Below, piece after piece: positions 1 to 8,434 of a stretch of DNA of 64,000 nt; position 1 is the first letter of the stretch; each line of letters starts with the position of its first letter. The position numbers and the translations under genes were made by a program. Below the pieces are notes generated by a model that saw only the letters and a list, made by a program, of their open reading frames with translations, searched no databases and was not told where the DNA came from. The DNA is from Planctomycetota bacterium (GTDB lineage: Bacteria; Planctomycetota; UBA8742; UBA2392): positions 1 to 64,000 of the forward strand of contig JAIOJA010000071.1 of the NCBI GenBank assembly GCA_019912315.1. The letters run 5' to 3'.

Positions 1-144
1 TTCTACAGTCGCGGGGAAGCGCAGGTGCTCGTGGACTGGTGGAGAGAGGTGTACAACAAAGAACGGCCGCACATGTCACTGGGCTACAGAACACCGGCAG
101 AAGCGGCCGAAACTAACATTACGGTGGACCAAAGGACGGGGTAA
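1..144 (+). pseudogene. IS3-family transposase (OrfB/integrase) C-terminal fragment, cut by window edge
   Basis: Frame 1 is open from the first base to a TAA at 142-144 and encodes about 47 residues. They include W-W-R-E-V-Y-N followed by RPHMSLGYRTPAE, which is the characteristic C-terminus of rve-type integrases of the IS3 family. Only the end of the gene is in the window, so it cannot be told whether the transposase is intact upstream. I could not recognise a terminal inverted repeat with confidence in the 100 bases that follow. Confidence 0.75.
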
Positions 145-184
145 GGTCAGTGCCTTCGGGCGCGATCACGCGACGACGATGAAT

Positions 185-204
185 CCGGGCGCTAACGCGC
201 CCGG
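185..204. repeat. short GC-rich palindrome between IS end and nrdR
   Basis: CCGGGCG and CGCCCGG form a perfect 7-bp stem around a 6-nt loop (CTAACG). It lies between the transposase stop and the nrdR stop. Similar GC-rich palindromes occur between genes in planctomycete-type genomes. It could also end transcription from either side, although no T-run follows. Confidence 0.45.
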
Positions 205-243
205 CTACCATAGGCTGCCCTTTCGGGGCGTTGTGAAAAAGTG

Positions 244-690
244 CTAGTTCGCGCCTTGGACTGCGGCGACGAAATCCTGCGGGTCCTTGAACTCGCGGTA
301 AACGCTGGCGAAGCGGACGTAGGCGACCTTGTCGACGTCCTTCAGCCGGTCCATGATCATTTCGCCGATTACGCGGGTGGGCACTTCGCGCTCGAACTTC
401 TTGCTCACGTCGTTTTCGATGCCCGTGACAATTTCATCCACCTGCGCGGCGCTGACCGGGCGTTTTTCGCAGGCGCGCTGGATGCCGTGACGGATTTTCT
501 CACGGTCAAAGGGCGCGCGGCTGCCGTCCTTCTTGATCACCCGCAACGGCGCTTCCTCAATGCGCTCATAGGTCGTGAAGCGTTTTTCGCAGGCCAGGCA
601 CTCGCGCCGACGACGCACAACGCTTCCGTCGGCGCTTGAGCGCGAATCAACTACGCGATCGTTGTCTACGTTGCAGAAGGGACAGCGCAT
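244..690 (-). CDS. nrdR: transcriptional repressor NrdR
   Basis: This 148-residue protein is the NrdR repressor of ribonucleotide reductase genes. It senses ATP/dATP and binds paired NrdR boxes. The N-terminus carries a zinc ribbon with Cys3, Cys6, Cys31 and Cys34 (MRCPFC at the start, CLAC later). It is followed by the ATP-cone domain, with the typical stretch around VIKKDGSRAPFDREK. The length matches the family (about 150 residues). The reading frame stays open 80 codons upstream, but that part is encoded by an interspersed repeat and lacks homology, so the start is placed at the Met directly before CPFC. No ribonucleotide reductase gene is in the window. Confidence 0.95.
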   Translation of the reverse strand: MRCPFCNVDNDRVVDSRSSADGSVVRRRRECLACEKRFTTYERIEEAPLRVIKKDGSRAPFDREKIRHGIQRACEKRPVSAAQVDEIVTGIENDVSKKFEREVPTRVIGEMIMDRLKDVDKVAYVRFASVYREFKDPQDFVAAVQGAN

Positions 691-848
691 GGTGTGCCTA
701 CAGGTTGTGGACGTTCGGAAAGAATACCAGCGGGGCAAGCGTATTGCGAATGGTTGCATGTACGGACACACAAAATTTTGTGGTCTTGTCGCCGTTTTGT
801 ACGAAAACGCCCTCCCCTCGTGCCCGATATGGACCCCCATAGCGACTT

Positions 849-908
849 TGAACCCGCCTTCGCCAAGGCTACGGCGGACAGGTTTCTTGATTTTCGATTT
901 TGGATTGG
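849..908. repeat. interspersed repeat in the nrdR upstream gap (691-1043)
   Basis: The 353-base gap between the divergent nrdR and the PDZ/toroid gene holds a block around CCGCCTTCGCCAAGGCTACG, followed by an AT-rich TTGATTTTCGATTTTGGATT stretch. CCGCC and GGCGG can pair as a short stem. Read on the minus strand, this is the kind of unit that creates spurious ORFs containing RSLGEGG in many environmental bacteria. No gene is supported in the gap. Promoters for both neighbours should lie here, but I cannot pick them out. Confidence 0.5.
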
Positions 909-1043
909 CGCTGTGTGGCTGCGACTTCATTCACGTAATGAGTTTTCAAGATTACCCCACGCGGACTTTCGGCGTTAGGACGGGCACTCTGCCACCACTA
1001 GTCACAAGACGACTGGGCGGTCGCGAACACCTCTGAGGATGTG

Positions 1044-2642
1044 ATGACACGTATTCCTGTTGCATTGTTTGTTCTGCTGGCGATTGCGGCATTCCTCTAT
1101 TGCTGCCACGTGCCGGTGCGGGCCCAGGGCGTTCCCATTCCACGTGGTGGTCGCATGCCCGGTGGCGGGCGTGTGCCCGGTATGCCCGGCGGCTCGGAGG
1201 GTGACTGGTACAACCTTGGGCCTATCGGCGGCAAGGCCAGCATGGATGGCAAGTCTCTTAAGGTCGAAAGCATCACGGAGGACGCCCCGGGGGCAAAGGG
1301 CGGGTTGCAGAGCGGCGACGTCATCACCGGTGCGCCGAAGGACTTCAAGGGCGACGCCTACCACGAGCTCGGCGCGGCCATTGAAGAAGCCGAAGCCCAG
1401 CGCAAAGCCAAGAACGCAATTGTGGCCCTGACCATCAAGCGCGACGGCAAGGACAAGACCCTCGAAATCAAGGTGCCGGAGTACGGCAAGGATGCCAGTG
1501 ACTTCCCCGCTGGCAAGATGCGCGACGGCATCGTGGACCAGGCACTCACTTATCTCGATAAGCAGCAGCAGGGCGACGGCGGCTGGGAATGCCACCTCAG
1601 CGGCGAAAACGGGCGCGTGGTAATGACCAGCCTGTGCGGGATGGCCTTCCTCGCGGCCGGCAACACCGCCAGTAAAGGCGCCTACAAAAAGAACGTTGAA
1701 AACGCAGCCAGGTTCGTGATGGCAAACATCGGCCAGGAGGGCGCGTTTGCAGGCATGGGCGGCGGTGGCGGCAACTGGAACCAGACCAACTGGGGGCTTG
1801 GCTACGGCGGGATATTCCTGGCTGAAGTACAGAACGCGTCACCAGTGAAGGGTGGCGACGAAAAGCTGAAATGGGTGGCCGAGACGATTCTGGCCAACAT
1901 GGAAGAGACCGGTGGCTTCGCGCACGGGCCCGGCGGCCCGAACGCGCTGAATTACCTTGAGCTCGAAATCGTCAGTAACTACTGCGTCGCGGCTCTCGGC
2001 GGAGCGCAGGCCAACGGCGTTGATGTTGACAGCAAGAAGATTGAGAAGGCCCTCGACTACATTGAGAAGTGCGGCGGCGGCAAAGGCGGAGTCGGCTACA
2101 GCACGCGCCAGGGGCAGGTGGGCTGGGGCGATCCCGGGCGCACCGGCGGCGCGATCATGGCCTTCGGCGCGGTAGGTCGCGACGATCACCGTTACTACAA
2201 GTCGATGGTCGCGTACCTGAACGCAAACCTGCGCGACATCATAGACGGGCACGTCAGCCCGACCATGCACCATCTCAGTGCCGCGGCGGCCTGCTACCGC
2301 GAAGGGGGCAAGACCTGGGAGCGGTACTGGGAGGCGCAGCGGCAGGAGTGCACCATGTTGCGCAACCCGGATGGCACGTTTACGGGACGCCCGACCGAAG
2401 AAAGCCAGACCATGGGGCGCAACAACGACCTTGATCTGGGGACAGTGTGGAACACCGCCCACTGGACGATCATCCTGTGCCTCGAAAACGACAACCTGCC
2501 TGTCTGGTTCGGCAAGAAGGGCAAACCCAGGAACGTGAAAGAGCAGGAGAAGGAAGACGAGGAGGCGCCCGTTACCGGCAAGGACGAAGACAAGAAGAAG
2601 CCCGAGCGCGAAAAGCCGGACATCGACGACATTCTTGACTGA
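1044..2642 (+). CDS. secreted PDZ plus prenyltransferase/squalene-cyclase-like toroid protein
   Basis: The protein has 532 residues when started at the ATG at 1044, which has a GAGG about six bases upstream; a GTG at 1041 is an alternative. Residues 1-28 are a signal peptide. A Gly/Pro-rich linker follows, then a PDZ-like domain (about 50-150) with the GGLQSGDVI signature. The main body (about 160-490) shows alpha/alpha-toroid repeats of the squalene-cyclase/prenyltransferase type, such as LTYLDKQQQGDGGWE. A charged Glu/Lys-rich tail ends the protein. Such proteins are common in planctomycetes, usually annotated as DUF or terpene-cyclase-like without known activity. I see no DxDD-type catalytic motif, so a binding or scaffold role is as likely as catalysis. 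The gene is monocistronic and ends at a strong hairpin. Confidence 0.75.
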   Translation: MTRIPVALFVLLAIAAFLYCCHVPVRAQGVPIPRGGRMPGGGRVPGMPGGSEGDWYNLGPIGGKASMDGKSLKVESITEDAPGAKGGLQSGDVITGAPKDFKGDAYHELGAAIEEAEAQRKAKNAIVALTIKRDGKDKTLEIKVPEYGKDASDFPAGKMRDGIVDQALTYLDKQQQGDGGWECHLSGENGRVVMTSLCGMAFLAAGNTASKGAYKKNVENAARFVMANIGQEGAFAGMGGGGGNWNQTNWGLGYGGIFLAEVQNASPVKGGDEKLKWVAETILANMEETGGFAHGPGGPNALNYLELEIVSNYCVAALGGAQANGVDVDSKKIEKALDYIEKCGGGKGGVGYSTRQGQVGWGDPGRTGGAIMAFGAVGRDDHRYYKSMVAYLNANLRDIIDGHVSPTMHHLSAAAACYREGGKTWERYWEAQRQECTMLRNPDGTFTGRPTEESQTMGRNNDLDLGTVWNTAHWTIILCLENDNLPVWFGKKGKPRNVKEQEKEDEEAPVTGKDEDKKKPEREKPDIDDILD

Positions 2643-2661
2643 TCGCCACGGATCAGGCGGC

Positions 2662-2704
2662 AGCACAACAGGGCCCGGACGCATCCGGGCCCTGTTGTGC
2701 TTTG
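2662..2704. terminator. bidirectional terminator between convergent genes
   Basis: A perfect 18-bp inverted repeat (2662-2679 and 2684-2701) with a CGCA loop is followed by a short TTT. It lies between the stop of the PDZ/toroid gene and the convergent stop of the fused dehydrogenase/hydratase gene. Confidence 0.85.
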
Positions 2705-2711
2705 TGCGGGC

Positions 2712-4736
2712 TTACTGGTGCTTGAAGTCAGCCTTGCTGCGCGCGCCGTTCTTGAGGAAGTTGTCCATGCCGATGTGCATGTCCTCGGTTTCCACGCACT
2801 CGCCAAAGGCCTTGCTTTCCAGCTTCAGCCCTTCGCGCAGCGGCTTCTTGCAGCCTTCGATGATTGTGTTGCAGAGAATCGCGTCGATCTTGCGCGACAG
2901 GTGCCCGATGTCCAGATCGGGCGCTTTGTCGGGGACTCCCGCCACCGGGTCACGGCTGATGCGCTTCAGATCGGCCTTGCCGGAGGCGTAGTCATTTACC
3001 AGCGCGACGGCGCGATCCACCAGATCACCTTCGACTTCCTCGCTGATCAGACCGAGCTCCAGTGCTGTTGACCCGTCAATGGGTCTGGCCGTGCGCATTA
3101 TTTCGAGCGCGCGATCAAATGGAACCAGTCGCGGCAAGCGCTGCGTGCCGCCGGCGCCCGGGATGATGCCAAGGTTCACTTCCGGCTGACCGGCCAGCAG
3201 TTTCAAACCCTTGCGCGCGATGCGCGCGTGGCAGGCCATGGCCAATTCGTTGCCGCCGCCGAACGCGAGGCCGTTATAGGCGCACAACACCGGCTTCTTC
3301 ATGTCTTCGATGTAATCCAGTGTGGTGTGAAACTGCCGGCTGTTTGCCTCGCCTTCGCCCGCGGTCTTCAGTGCCGCGAGCATGTCGATGTCCGCGCCGC
3401 TGACAAATGCCTTCGTCCCGAAGCCGGTGATGACAGCGCCCTTCATGTTGGCGTCAGACTCGACCGCTTCGCAGTGATTACGCAGCTGACGGAAGACTTC
3501 GAGATTCAGCGCGTTCAGCACGGCCGGGCGGCGAATCTTCAGAACGGCCACGCCATCCTTGTCATCGCGGAACACCATCGGGATTTCAAACGGCTTGCCC
3601 GTTGCGGCCTGCTTGCGAATGCACTCTGGCACCGGAAAACCGGGGTTGTCGGCCGCGTAGGCTTCCACGAGTTTCAGCGCATTGCCCACGCCCATCTCGT
3701 TCATCCATGCGAACGGCTCGCGGATCACCAGCGCCGTGTTGACCGCCATGTTCATGTCGCCGACGTTGCTGATGCCAGCGTCCACGATTTCCCCGACCAG
3801 CCCGAAGTACGCGCCGGTCATGAAATCGGCGATCTGCCTGAACTGGTCTTCCGTGTACTCGACTTTCTCGCCGCGCCCCGCGGTTTCCCAGGGCTTGTTT
3901 TCCTCAAGCAGCTTCTTGAGGCTGTCTGGCGTGCGGAACCACTTGTGAATTTTGGTCGTGTAGTGATCCAGCCCCACGGCGGTGATCGGGTTGCCGCCTG
4001 TCAGGTTCATGGCCGTGAACGGACCGATGCCCTGGCCCAGCGCCTTCTGGCTGATCACGTCCACCTGCTTCACGCTGCCGAGACCTTTTTCGGCCAGCAG
4101 CGCCGCGGCCTGGAACAGCCCTTCAAACACCGGGTCGATGGCGTATCCGTAACGCGAGCCGACTTTAATGGGTGCCTTGCCGATTTCTTCGTAGAAGGCC
4201 ATCAGCCAGTCGGTGACCGGCTTGTGCGTGTGCTTGCTGGGCACGATTTCAACGATGATGTTGCGCTCGGCCGGGAAGAAGTAGTGGATTACCAGGGTGT
4301 GCTCGGGCGTTTTCGCGTTTTCGAAGATCACCTCTGGCTCCATGTGACTGCTGTTGCTGGCAATGATGCAGTCGTCGGCAACCACGGCTTCCAGCGCAGA
4401 CACGATCTTCTGTTTGATTTTCTTGTCTTCGGTGGCCGCCTCGATCACCAGCTTTGCACCGGACAGCGCGCTGTAGTCGCTGGTCCAGGTGATGGCGGCG
4501 GTCATGGCTTCAGCCTGTGCGGGTTTGAAGGCACCGCTCTCGACACCTTTGGCGACCTTCTTCTCCAGCTTGGCTTTGCCCTTGGCGAGGGCGTCTTCGC
4601 TGACGTCCACCACGATGATAGGCACTCCGTGCGGGGCCAGCGTTTTGGCGAAAAACAGGGCGATATCCGGCCCGATCTGCCCCGAGCCGATGACGCCGAC
4701 CTTGTCCAGTGTCCAGTTCTTCAATGTGTAAGCCAT
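2712..4736 (-). CDS. fused 3-hydroxyacyl-CoA dehydrogenase / enoyl-CoA hydratase
   Basis: This 674-residue bifunctional beta-oxidation-type enzyme has the dehydrogenase first and the hydratase second, the reverse of FadB. The N-terminal Rossmann part shows VGVIGSGQIG near residue 13. It also has the catalytic His/Glu pair of the family, His151 in VIHYFFP and Glu163 twelve residues later. The C-terminal crotonase part (from about residue 440) keeps both catalytic Glu residues, one in GGGNELAMACH and one in GQPEVNLGIIPGAGGTQRL. The frame is open further upstream, but GAGGAG directly before 4736-4739 supports this start. It lies about 100 bases downstream of the hcrB-like gene on the same strand, which suggests a role in oxidising CoA thioesters after aromatic ring reduction. 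The substrate is inferred, not shown. Confidence 0.88.
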   Translation of the reverse strand: MAYTLKNWTLDKVGVIGSGQIGPDIALFFAKTLAPHGVPIIVVDVSEDALAKGKAKLEKKVAKGVESGAFKPAQAEAMTAAITWTSDYSALSGAKLVIEAATEDKKIKQKIVSALEAVVADDCIIASNSSHMEPEVIFENAKTPEHTLVIHYFFPAERNIIVEIVPSKHTHKPVTDWLMAFYEEIGKAPIKVGSRYGYAIDPVFEGLFQAAALLAEKGLGSVKQVDVISQKALGQGIGPFTAMNLTGGNPITAVGLDHYTTKIHKWFRTPDSLKKLLEENKPWETAGRGEKVEYTEDQFRQIADFMTGAYFGLVGEIVDAGISNVGDMNMAVNTALVIREPFAWMNEMGVGNALKLVEAYAADNPGFPVPECIRKQAATGKPFEIPMVFRDDKDGVAVLKIRRPAVLNALNLEVFRQLRNHCEAVESDANMKGAVITGFGTKAFVSGADIDMLAALKTAGEGEANSRQFHTTLDYIEDMKKPVLCAYNGLAFGGGNELAMACHARIARKGLKLLAGQPEVNLGIIPGAGGTQRLPRLVPFDRALEIMRTARPIDGSTALELGLISEEVEGDLVDRAVALVNDYASGKADLKRISRDPVAGVPDKAPDLDIGHLSRKIDAILCNTIIEGCKKPLREGLKLESKAFGECVETEDMHIGMDNFLKNGARSKADFKHQ

Positions 4737-4837
4737 CATTGCTCCTCGGTTCGAACGCCTCGGGTTTAGCGTCTGGAGCGCGGCGTGCAAGCCGTTGCCG
4801 CCAACAAAGGTGATGTGGGAAGCCGAGTCGGAATAGA

Positions 4838-5896
4838 TCAGGCGGTCTGGTCCCGCAGTTCCTTGAGCAACCGTCGTGTCAGGACTCCGCACATTTTTTT
4901 GCGATAGTCGGGTGCCATGGGGACGTTGAGCTTGGGTTGGGCCTGGGTCTGGACGTGGGTGGCGATTGTTTCGATCAACTCGTCGGTCAGCGCCTTGCCG
5001 ATTACTTCCGGCATGTCCTTGGTTGAATCCACGAGCAGGTAGTGGTGGGGGGCCTTGCGGGCTTCCTTGCCGCTGTAGTCGAACAGGACCGGCGTAGTGT
5101 CCACGGCCCCGAGCCCGACGCGCAGCTTTGATACCTTGTCGCCGTCGAGGTCGAGCGCGATGCCGACGCCGACGACACTGAAATCAATGCTCTGGCGCGG
5201 GGCGAGTTTCTTCCAGCCGCTGCGGACGTTCAACGCCCACTCCGGCAGCGTGACCTTCACGAGTATCTCGCCCGGCTTGCGCTCATAGCGCTCGATGCCG
5301 TCGCCATAATAGAAGTCGTTCAGCTTGACCGTGCGTTCGCCGTCAGGGCCGATGAACGTGGCATCGGCGCCCAGCGCGATCAGCATCGGCGCAAGGTCTG
5401 ATGAATGCGTCGCGACACAGACCTTGTCATTTAAAACGCTCTGGCCGTCGACGTTGATCTTCGGTACGACGTGGCAGCGATCGCCATCGGCCTTGAGGCA
5501 GTAGCCCAGCGAGTTGCGCCAGAAGTAACTCTGGTTGAAGAAGTGGCAGCGGTTGTCGAGCATCAGGTTGCCGCCCAGGGTGCCGCTTTCGCGCAGCAGG
5601 GGCGACGCGATGTGCCCCGCGGCCTCGCGCACGCCGGCCGGCACGTCCGTGTTGTGCTCGATCTCGGTAAGCGTCACGCCCGCGCCGATGCTCGTCGCGT
5701 CGATGTGTTTCAGATCGTCAATGTGCTGAAGACTGATGACATGCTTACGCGCATTCAGCCCGCACTTGTAGTTCGGCAGCAGGTCCGTCCCGCCGGACAG
5801 GAAGTCGGCGTCAGCGCCAAACTTCTTAGCCAACGCAACCGCATCAGCAACCGTAGTCGGCTGGTGTAACTCAAACTTAGGCAGCAACATCGTCAT
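4838..5896 (-). CDS. hcrB: 4-hydroxybenzoyl-CoA reductase-like FAD/[4Fe-4S] subunit (beta)
   Basis: This 352-residue protein is the FAD-binding subunit of a xanthine-oxidase-family molybdenum hydroxylase. LSGGTDLLPNYK and SGTLGGNLML are the flavin-binding signatures. An insertion carries Cys117, Cys133, Cys141 and Cys160. Spacings of 16 and 8 between the first three match those known for the extra [4Fe-4S] cluster of 4-hydroxybenzoyl-CoA reductase beta; the last spacing is longer (19 against about 9). Ordinary CO or xanthine dehydrogenase medium subunits lack this insertion, so it points to a dearomatising reductase fed by ferredoxin. The gamma and alpha subunits are encoded upstream on the same strand. 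The start could also be the Met two residues in. Confidence 0.8.
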   Translation of the reverse strand: MTMLLPKFELHQPTTVADAVALAKKFGADADFLSGGTDLLPNYKCGLNARKHVISLQHIDDLKHIDATSIGAGVTLTEIEHNTDVPAGVREAAGHIASPLLRESGTLGGNLMLDNRCHFFNQSYFWRNSLGYCLKADGDRCHVVPKINVDGQSVLNDKVCVATHSSDLAPMLIALGADATFIGPDGERTVKLNDFYYGDGIERYERKPGEILVKVTLPEWALNVRSGWKKLAPRQSIDFSVVGVGIALDLDGDKVSKLRVGLGAVDTTPVLFDYSGKEARKAPHHYLLVDSTKDMPEVIGKALTDELIETIATHVQTQAQPKLNVPMAPDYRKKMCGVLTRRLLKELRDQTA

Positions 5897-5965
5897 GGCG
5901 TGTGTCCGTAATCTGGCCTTGCGCCGTCCTAAATACCACCTTCGGGCGAGGCTGGCAAACGGGTA

Positions 5966-5991
5966 GGGGGGCGCGTTTGCGCCCCCCTTTT
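5966..5991 (+). terminator. GC hairpin with T-run
   Basis: GGGGGGCGC and GCGCCCCCC pair perfectly over a 4-nt loop, and TTTT follows on the plus strand. It lies between the end of the lipoprotein gene (6014) and the start of the hcrB-like gene (5896), both on the minus strand. As a terminator for the lipoprotein gene it would lack the T-run, so its working direction is unclear. Confidence 0.55.
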
Positions 5992-6013
5992 CCGCGTCGC
6001 ATTGTCAGCGATG

Positions 6014-7459
6014 CTATGGGGTCATGATCGTCAACTCGACGACTTCTTCGCCGTCGACTTCCACTTCCATGATCATGCCGACGCCCGCTGCGTAGAACTT
6101 GTACTCGAGCCCCGTGGGATCAAGCGGATTCCAGTCCACTGTCTGCAGGCAGTTCGTGTAGCTGTTGTTGTTGGTCAGGATTACCGAGGCGTCCGTGCGC
6201 AGCACAAAGCCGGCGTCCGTGGCTTCGCCTGCCCAGTATTCCTGGTGATAGGAGGCGCCCGCAGTTGGCACGGCCGGCATCTGGTAGCCGGGCAGGGCGC
6301 CCATCACGTTGGTTTCCCATGAGCCTCCGTTGTTGGTGCTGAGCAGAAGCCCGGTGACTTCGTCGTAGACGTAATTCACGACGATCTCGCCCATGTACCA
6401 GACGTTGCCCGCGTCGTCCTGGGCGTACCAGTCGAGGGTGTCTTCGATCAGGCGGCCATCCAGATAAACGCGGTCACGCACTTCCGTGCAGAGCACGCCG
6501 TCCACAACTCTTGTCGAGGCCAGCACGTCAACGACGATCAGCTCCGTGCCGTCTTCTGTGTCCGCGACGTAGTTCCAGGATGTGCCCGGCATAAGCGGGA
6601 ACATGGGATTGTTGATGGTGGTCGGGTTGCTGAAGACCGCAGCGCCGTAGTTCGGCACGCCGGCCGGGCCGATAGTGTAGGTTGCGCGATGCTCAACAAA
6701 CTCGCCGTCGGCGATGCTTTCCTCGCGGACGATGCCGATGCCCGGTGCGTAGAACTTGTACTCGTGGGTGTCTTCCTCAAGCGGGTTGCACTCGAGGACT
6801 TGCAGGCAGTTGAAGGTGCGCCCGTCGGCCAGGATGATCGGGACGTTCAGGGCCTCGATGCGCATCAGGTCCTCAGCCTCGGTCAGATAGTACTCAAGGT
6901 AGTAGGTGTCGTTCACGACCGGCGTGCCGGGCATGATGATGCCGGCGATCGCCGGTGAGCCTGTGCTGAGAATGTCGAGCCCGGCTTCCCAGGAGCCGCC
7001 CGTGTTGGTGCCTATTAAATTGTCGTCGTCGTCGTATTCGTAGTTGGTGACCTCTTCGCCCATGTACCAGACGTTGCCGGCGTCGTCCTGGGCGTACCAG
7101 TCGTAGGTGTCTTCGATGACCAGGTCATCAAGGTAGACGGTGTCGCGAACCACGACACAGGTGACGCCGTTGACGACGCGGGTCGTGTTCAGGGTCTCGA
7201 CGACGATGGTTTCCAGCCCGTCTTCCGTTTCGGCGCGATAGATGTTGGTGACGCCGGGTGTGAAGGGCAGGTAGGTGTTGTTGATCGTAGTCGGGTTGCT
7301 GAAGACGGCCGCCGCAAAGTTGGGGATGGTTGCGGAAAGCTCGCAACTCGCGCCGCCGCCACCACCACCGCCGCCCTTGCCGTTGTCCTTGGCGCAACTC
7401 GCCGAAATGATCGCCAGCGCAACAAGCGCCGGCATGATTGCCCAGTTCAGGTGTTTCAT
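6014..7459 (-). CDS. lipoprotein with two tandem copies of an unnamed domain
   Basis: The protein has 481 residues. It starts at the Met preceded by GGAGGAAGAG and has a lipoprotein signal peptide ending in SASC, so it is probably lipidated at Cys22. A Gly-rich linker leads to two homologous blocks of about 220 residues. Each opens with (A)AAVFSNPTTINN, carries an ETEDGLE or DTEDGTE turn, and contains the identical string WYAQDDAGNVWYMGE. The repeated blocks look like all-beta domains of the kind found as hypothetical proteins in planctomycetes and myxobacteria; I know no assigned function. It sits inside the aromatic-CoA gene cluster on the same strand, but 117 bases separate it from hcrB and a relation is not shown. 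Confidence 0.75.
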   Translation of the reverse strand: MKHLNWAIMPALVALAIISASCAKDNGKGGGGGGGGASCELSATIPNFAAAVFSNPTTINNTYLPFTPGVTNIYRAETEDGLETIVVETLNTTRVVNGVTCVVVRDTVYLDDLVIEDTYDWYAQDDAGNVWYMGEEVTNYEYDDDDNLIGTNTGGSWEAGLDILSTGSPAIAGIIMPGTPVVNDTYYLEYYLTEAEDLMRIEALNVPIILADGRTFNCLQVLECNPLEEDTHEYKFYAPGIGIVREESIADGEFVEHRATYTIGPAGVPNYGAAVFSNPTTINNPMFPLMPGTSWNYVADTEDGTELIVVDVLASTRVVDGVLCTEVRDRVYLDGRLIEDTLDWYAQDDAGNVWYMGEIVVNYVYDEVTGLLLSTNNGGSWETNVMGALPGYQMPAVPTAGASYHQEYWAGEATDAGFVLRTDASVILTNNNSYTNCLQTVDWNPLDPTGLEYKFYAAGVGMIMEVEVDGEEVVELTIMTP

Positions 7460-7735
7460 TGCTCTTCCTCCGAAGGTTTCGTTTGACCACGGGAGGAACA
7501 GTAGCGCTGTCACAGTGAGAAGAACGTGAGGTGGGAATGAGAAACGGATGAGAACGGTGTTTTTCGTTCTCATCCGTTCGGGGCTGGTTGGAACTGCCTT
7601 ACGCGAAGGCACGAAGAACTGGCGAAGACCGCGAAGGATCTACCGTGTTGGGAGTGACTCTTCGCGGGCTTCGCGTGTGCTTTTGGTTTCTAAACGCGTG
7701 AGCGTCTTGGCTCCACCGATTACTTTACTTCTTCC

Positions 7736-7806
7736 CGCGCCTTCTTTTCGATGGCCTTTAAAATGCGGTCGGGGGTCATGGTACTTCGAACATGCGGACT
7801 CCGACG
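7736..7806 (-). pseudogene. duplicated 3' end of the hcrA-like gene (gap 7460-7813)
   Basis: These 71 bases match 8442-8513, the last 23 or so codons of the hcrA-like gene, with a single one-base deletion (GG against GGG). The copied part would encode GVRMFEVP and then shift frame. The stop region differs from that of the real gene. The rest of the 354-base gap upstream of the lipoprotein gene (7460-7735) holds no gene that I can support, only low-complexity stretches such as GCGAAGGCACGAAGA. Confidence 0.85.
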
Positions 7807-7813
7807 AAGTTGC

Positions 7814-8071
7814 CTACTTGTTGCTTTTGCCTTTGCGCCGAGTCTTTTTGGGCTTCGCAGCGTCGTTGCGTTCGCCCCATGGGCCTTCGTAACCCTGTCC
7901 TCGCATCAGGCGTTTGACCTTGGCCTTGTCCTTGGCCGACAGTTTCTGCTTCGTCTTGCTTTTCTTCGCCTTCGTGCCTACCCAGACGACTTTGCCATCG
8001 ACGACTGTTCGCGTAAGAACGTCGACGCCACCCTTCCACGGGTCCTTCGTATCAACCGGTTTCCACTTCAT
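7814..8071 (-). CDS. small very basic hypothetical protein
   Basis: This 85-residue protein starts at the ATG with GGAG seven bases upstream, and that GGAG overlaps the stop of the preceding gene. The first 40 residues look folded (MKWKPVDTKDPWKGG, then a beta-like VDGKVVWVGT). The rest is dominated by Lys and Arg and ends KPKKTRRKGKSNK, which suggests nucleic-acid or acidic-surface binding. It is tightly coupled to the upstream small gene and ends seven bases before the duplicated hcrA tail. I recognise no family. Confidence 0.6.
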   Translation of the reverse strand: MKWKPVDTKDPWKGGVDVLTRTVVDGKVVWVGTKAKKSKTKQKLSAKDKAKVKRLMRGQGYEGPWGERNDAAKPKKTRRKGKSNK

Positions 8072-8075
8072 GTGC

Positions 8076-8432
8076 TTACTCCAGCAGAAGGTTCCTGACA
8101 TCAACGATCATACCATTCACGTACAAGTGCAGCGCGTAGGCGCCCGCAGGCAGCGCCGGGCCGTCAAGGTGAAACAGCCAGGCTCCGGTTCGCAAACGGT
8201 TGACTTCGTCGACTTCCATCGCATCCCATACAAGGTCATCCTGCTCATCAAGCAGCTCGACCTTCACGTTCAGTTTCGCACCAAGCATCAACTCGGCCAA
8301 CTCGACGTAGACAAAAAATCGCTTTAGACGACGGCGGGCCTCTCTAAAAATGGCCGTGAGTCCGAGTCCGCCTCGCGCGGAGTGACTGCCCAGTGCGGTG
8401 ATGAACGCGGCTACTTTAGGTGCGAGACTCAT
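8076..8432 (-). CDS. hypothetical protein, possible DUF6941-like beta domain
   Basis: This 118-residue protein starts two bases after the hcrA stop (TAA, GC, ATG), so it is probably translated by coupling with hcrA. The second half reads as a beta-sandwich, with AKLNVKVELLDEQDDLVW and later PALPAGAYALHLYVNG. That pattern resembles small domains annotated DUF6941, though I am not sure. The N-terminus (SLAPKVAAFITALG) may be helical. It lies within the hcr cluster, but an enzymatic or assembly role is only a guess from position. Confidence 0.6.
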   Translation of the reverse strand: MSLAPKVAAFITALGSHSARGGLGLTAIFREARRRLKRFFVYVELAELMLGAKLNVKVELLDEQDDLVWDAMEVDEVNRLRTGAWLFHLDGPALPAGAYALHLYVNGMIVDVRNLLLE

Positions 8433-8434
8433 GC

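Noticed and set aside
3228..4769. Long open frame on the plus strand opposite the dehydrogenase/hydratase gene
   Set aside because: It is antisense to a gene with intact catalytic motifs in a high-GC genome; the translated product is His/Arg/Gly-rich with no fold-like pattern.
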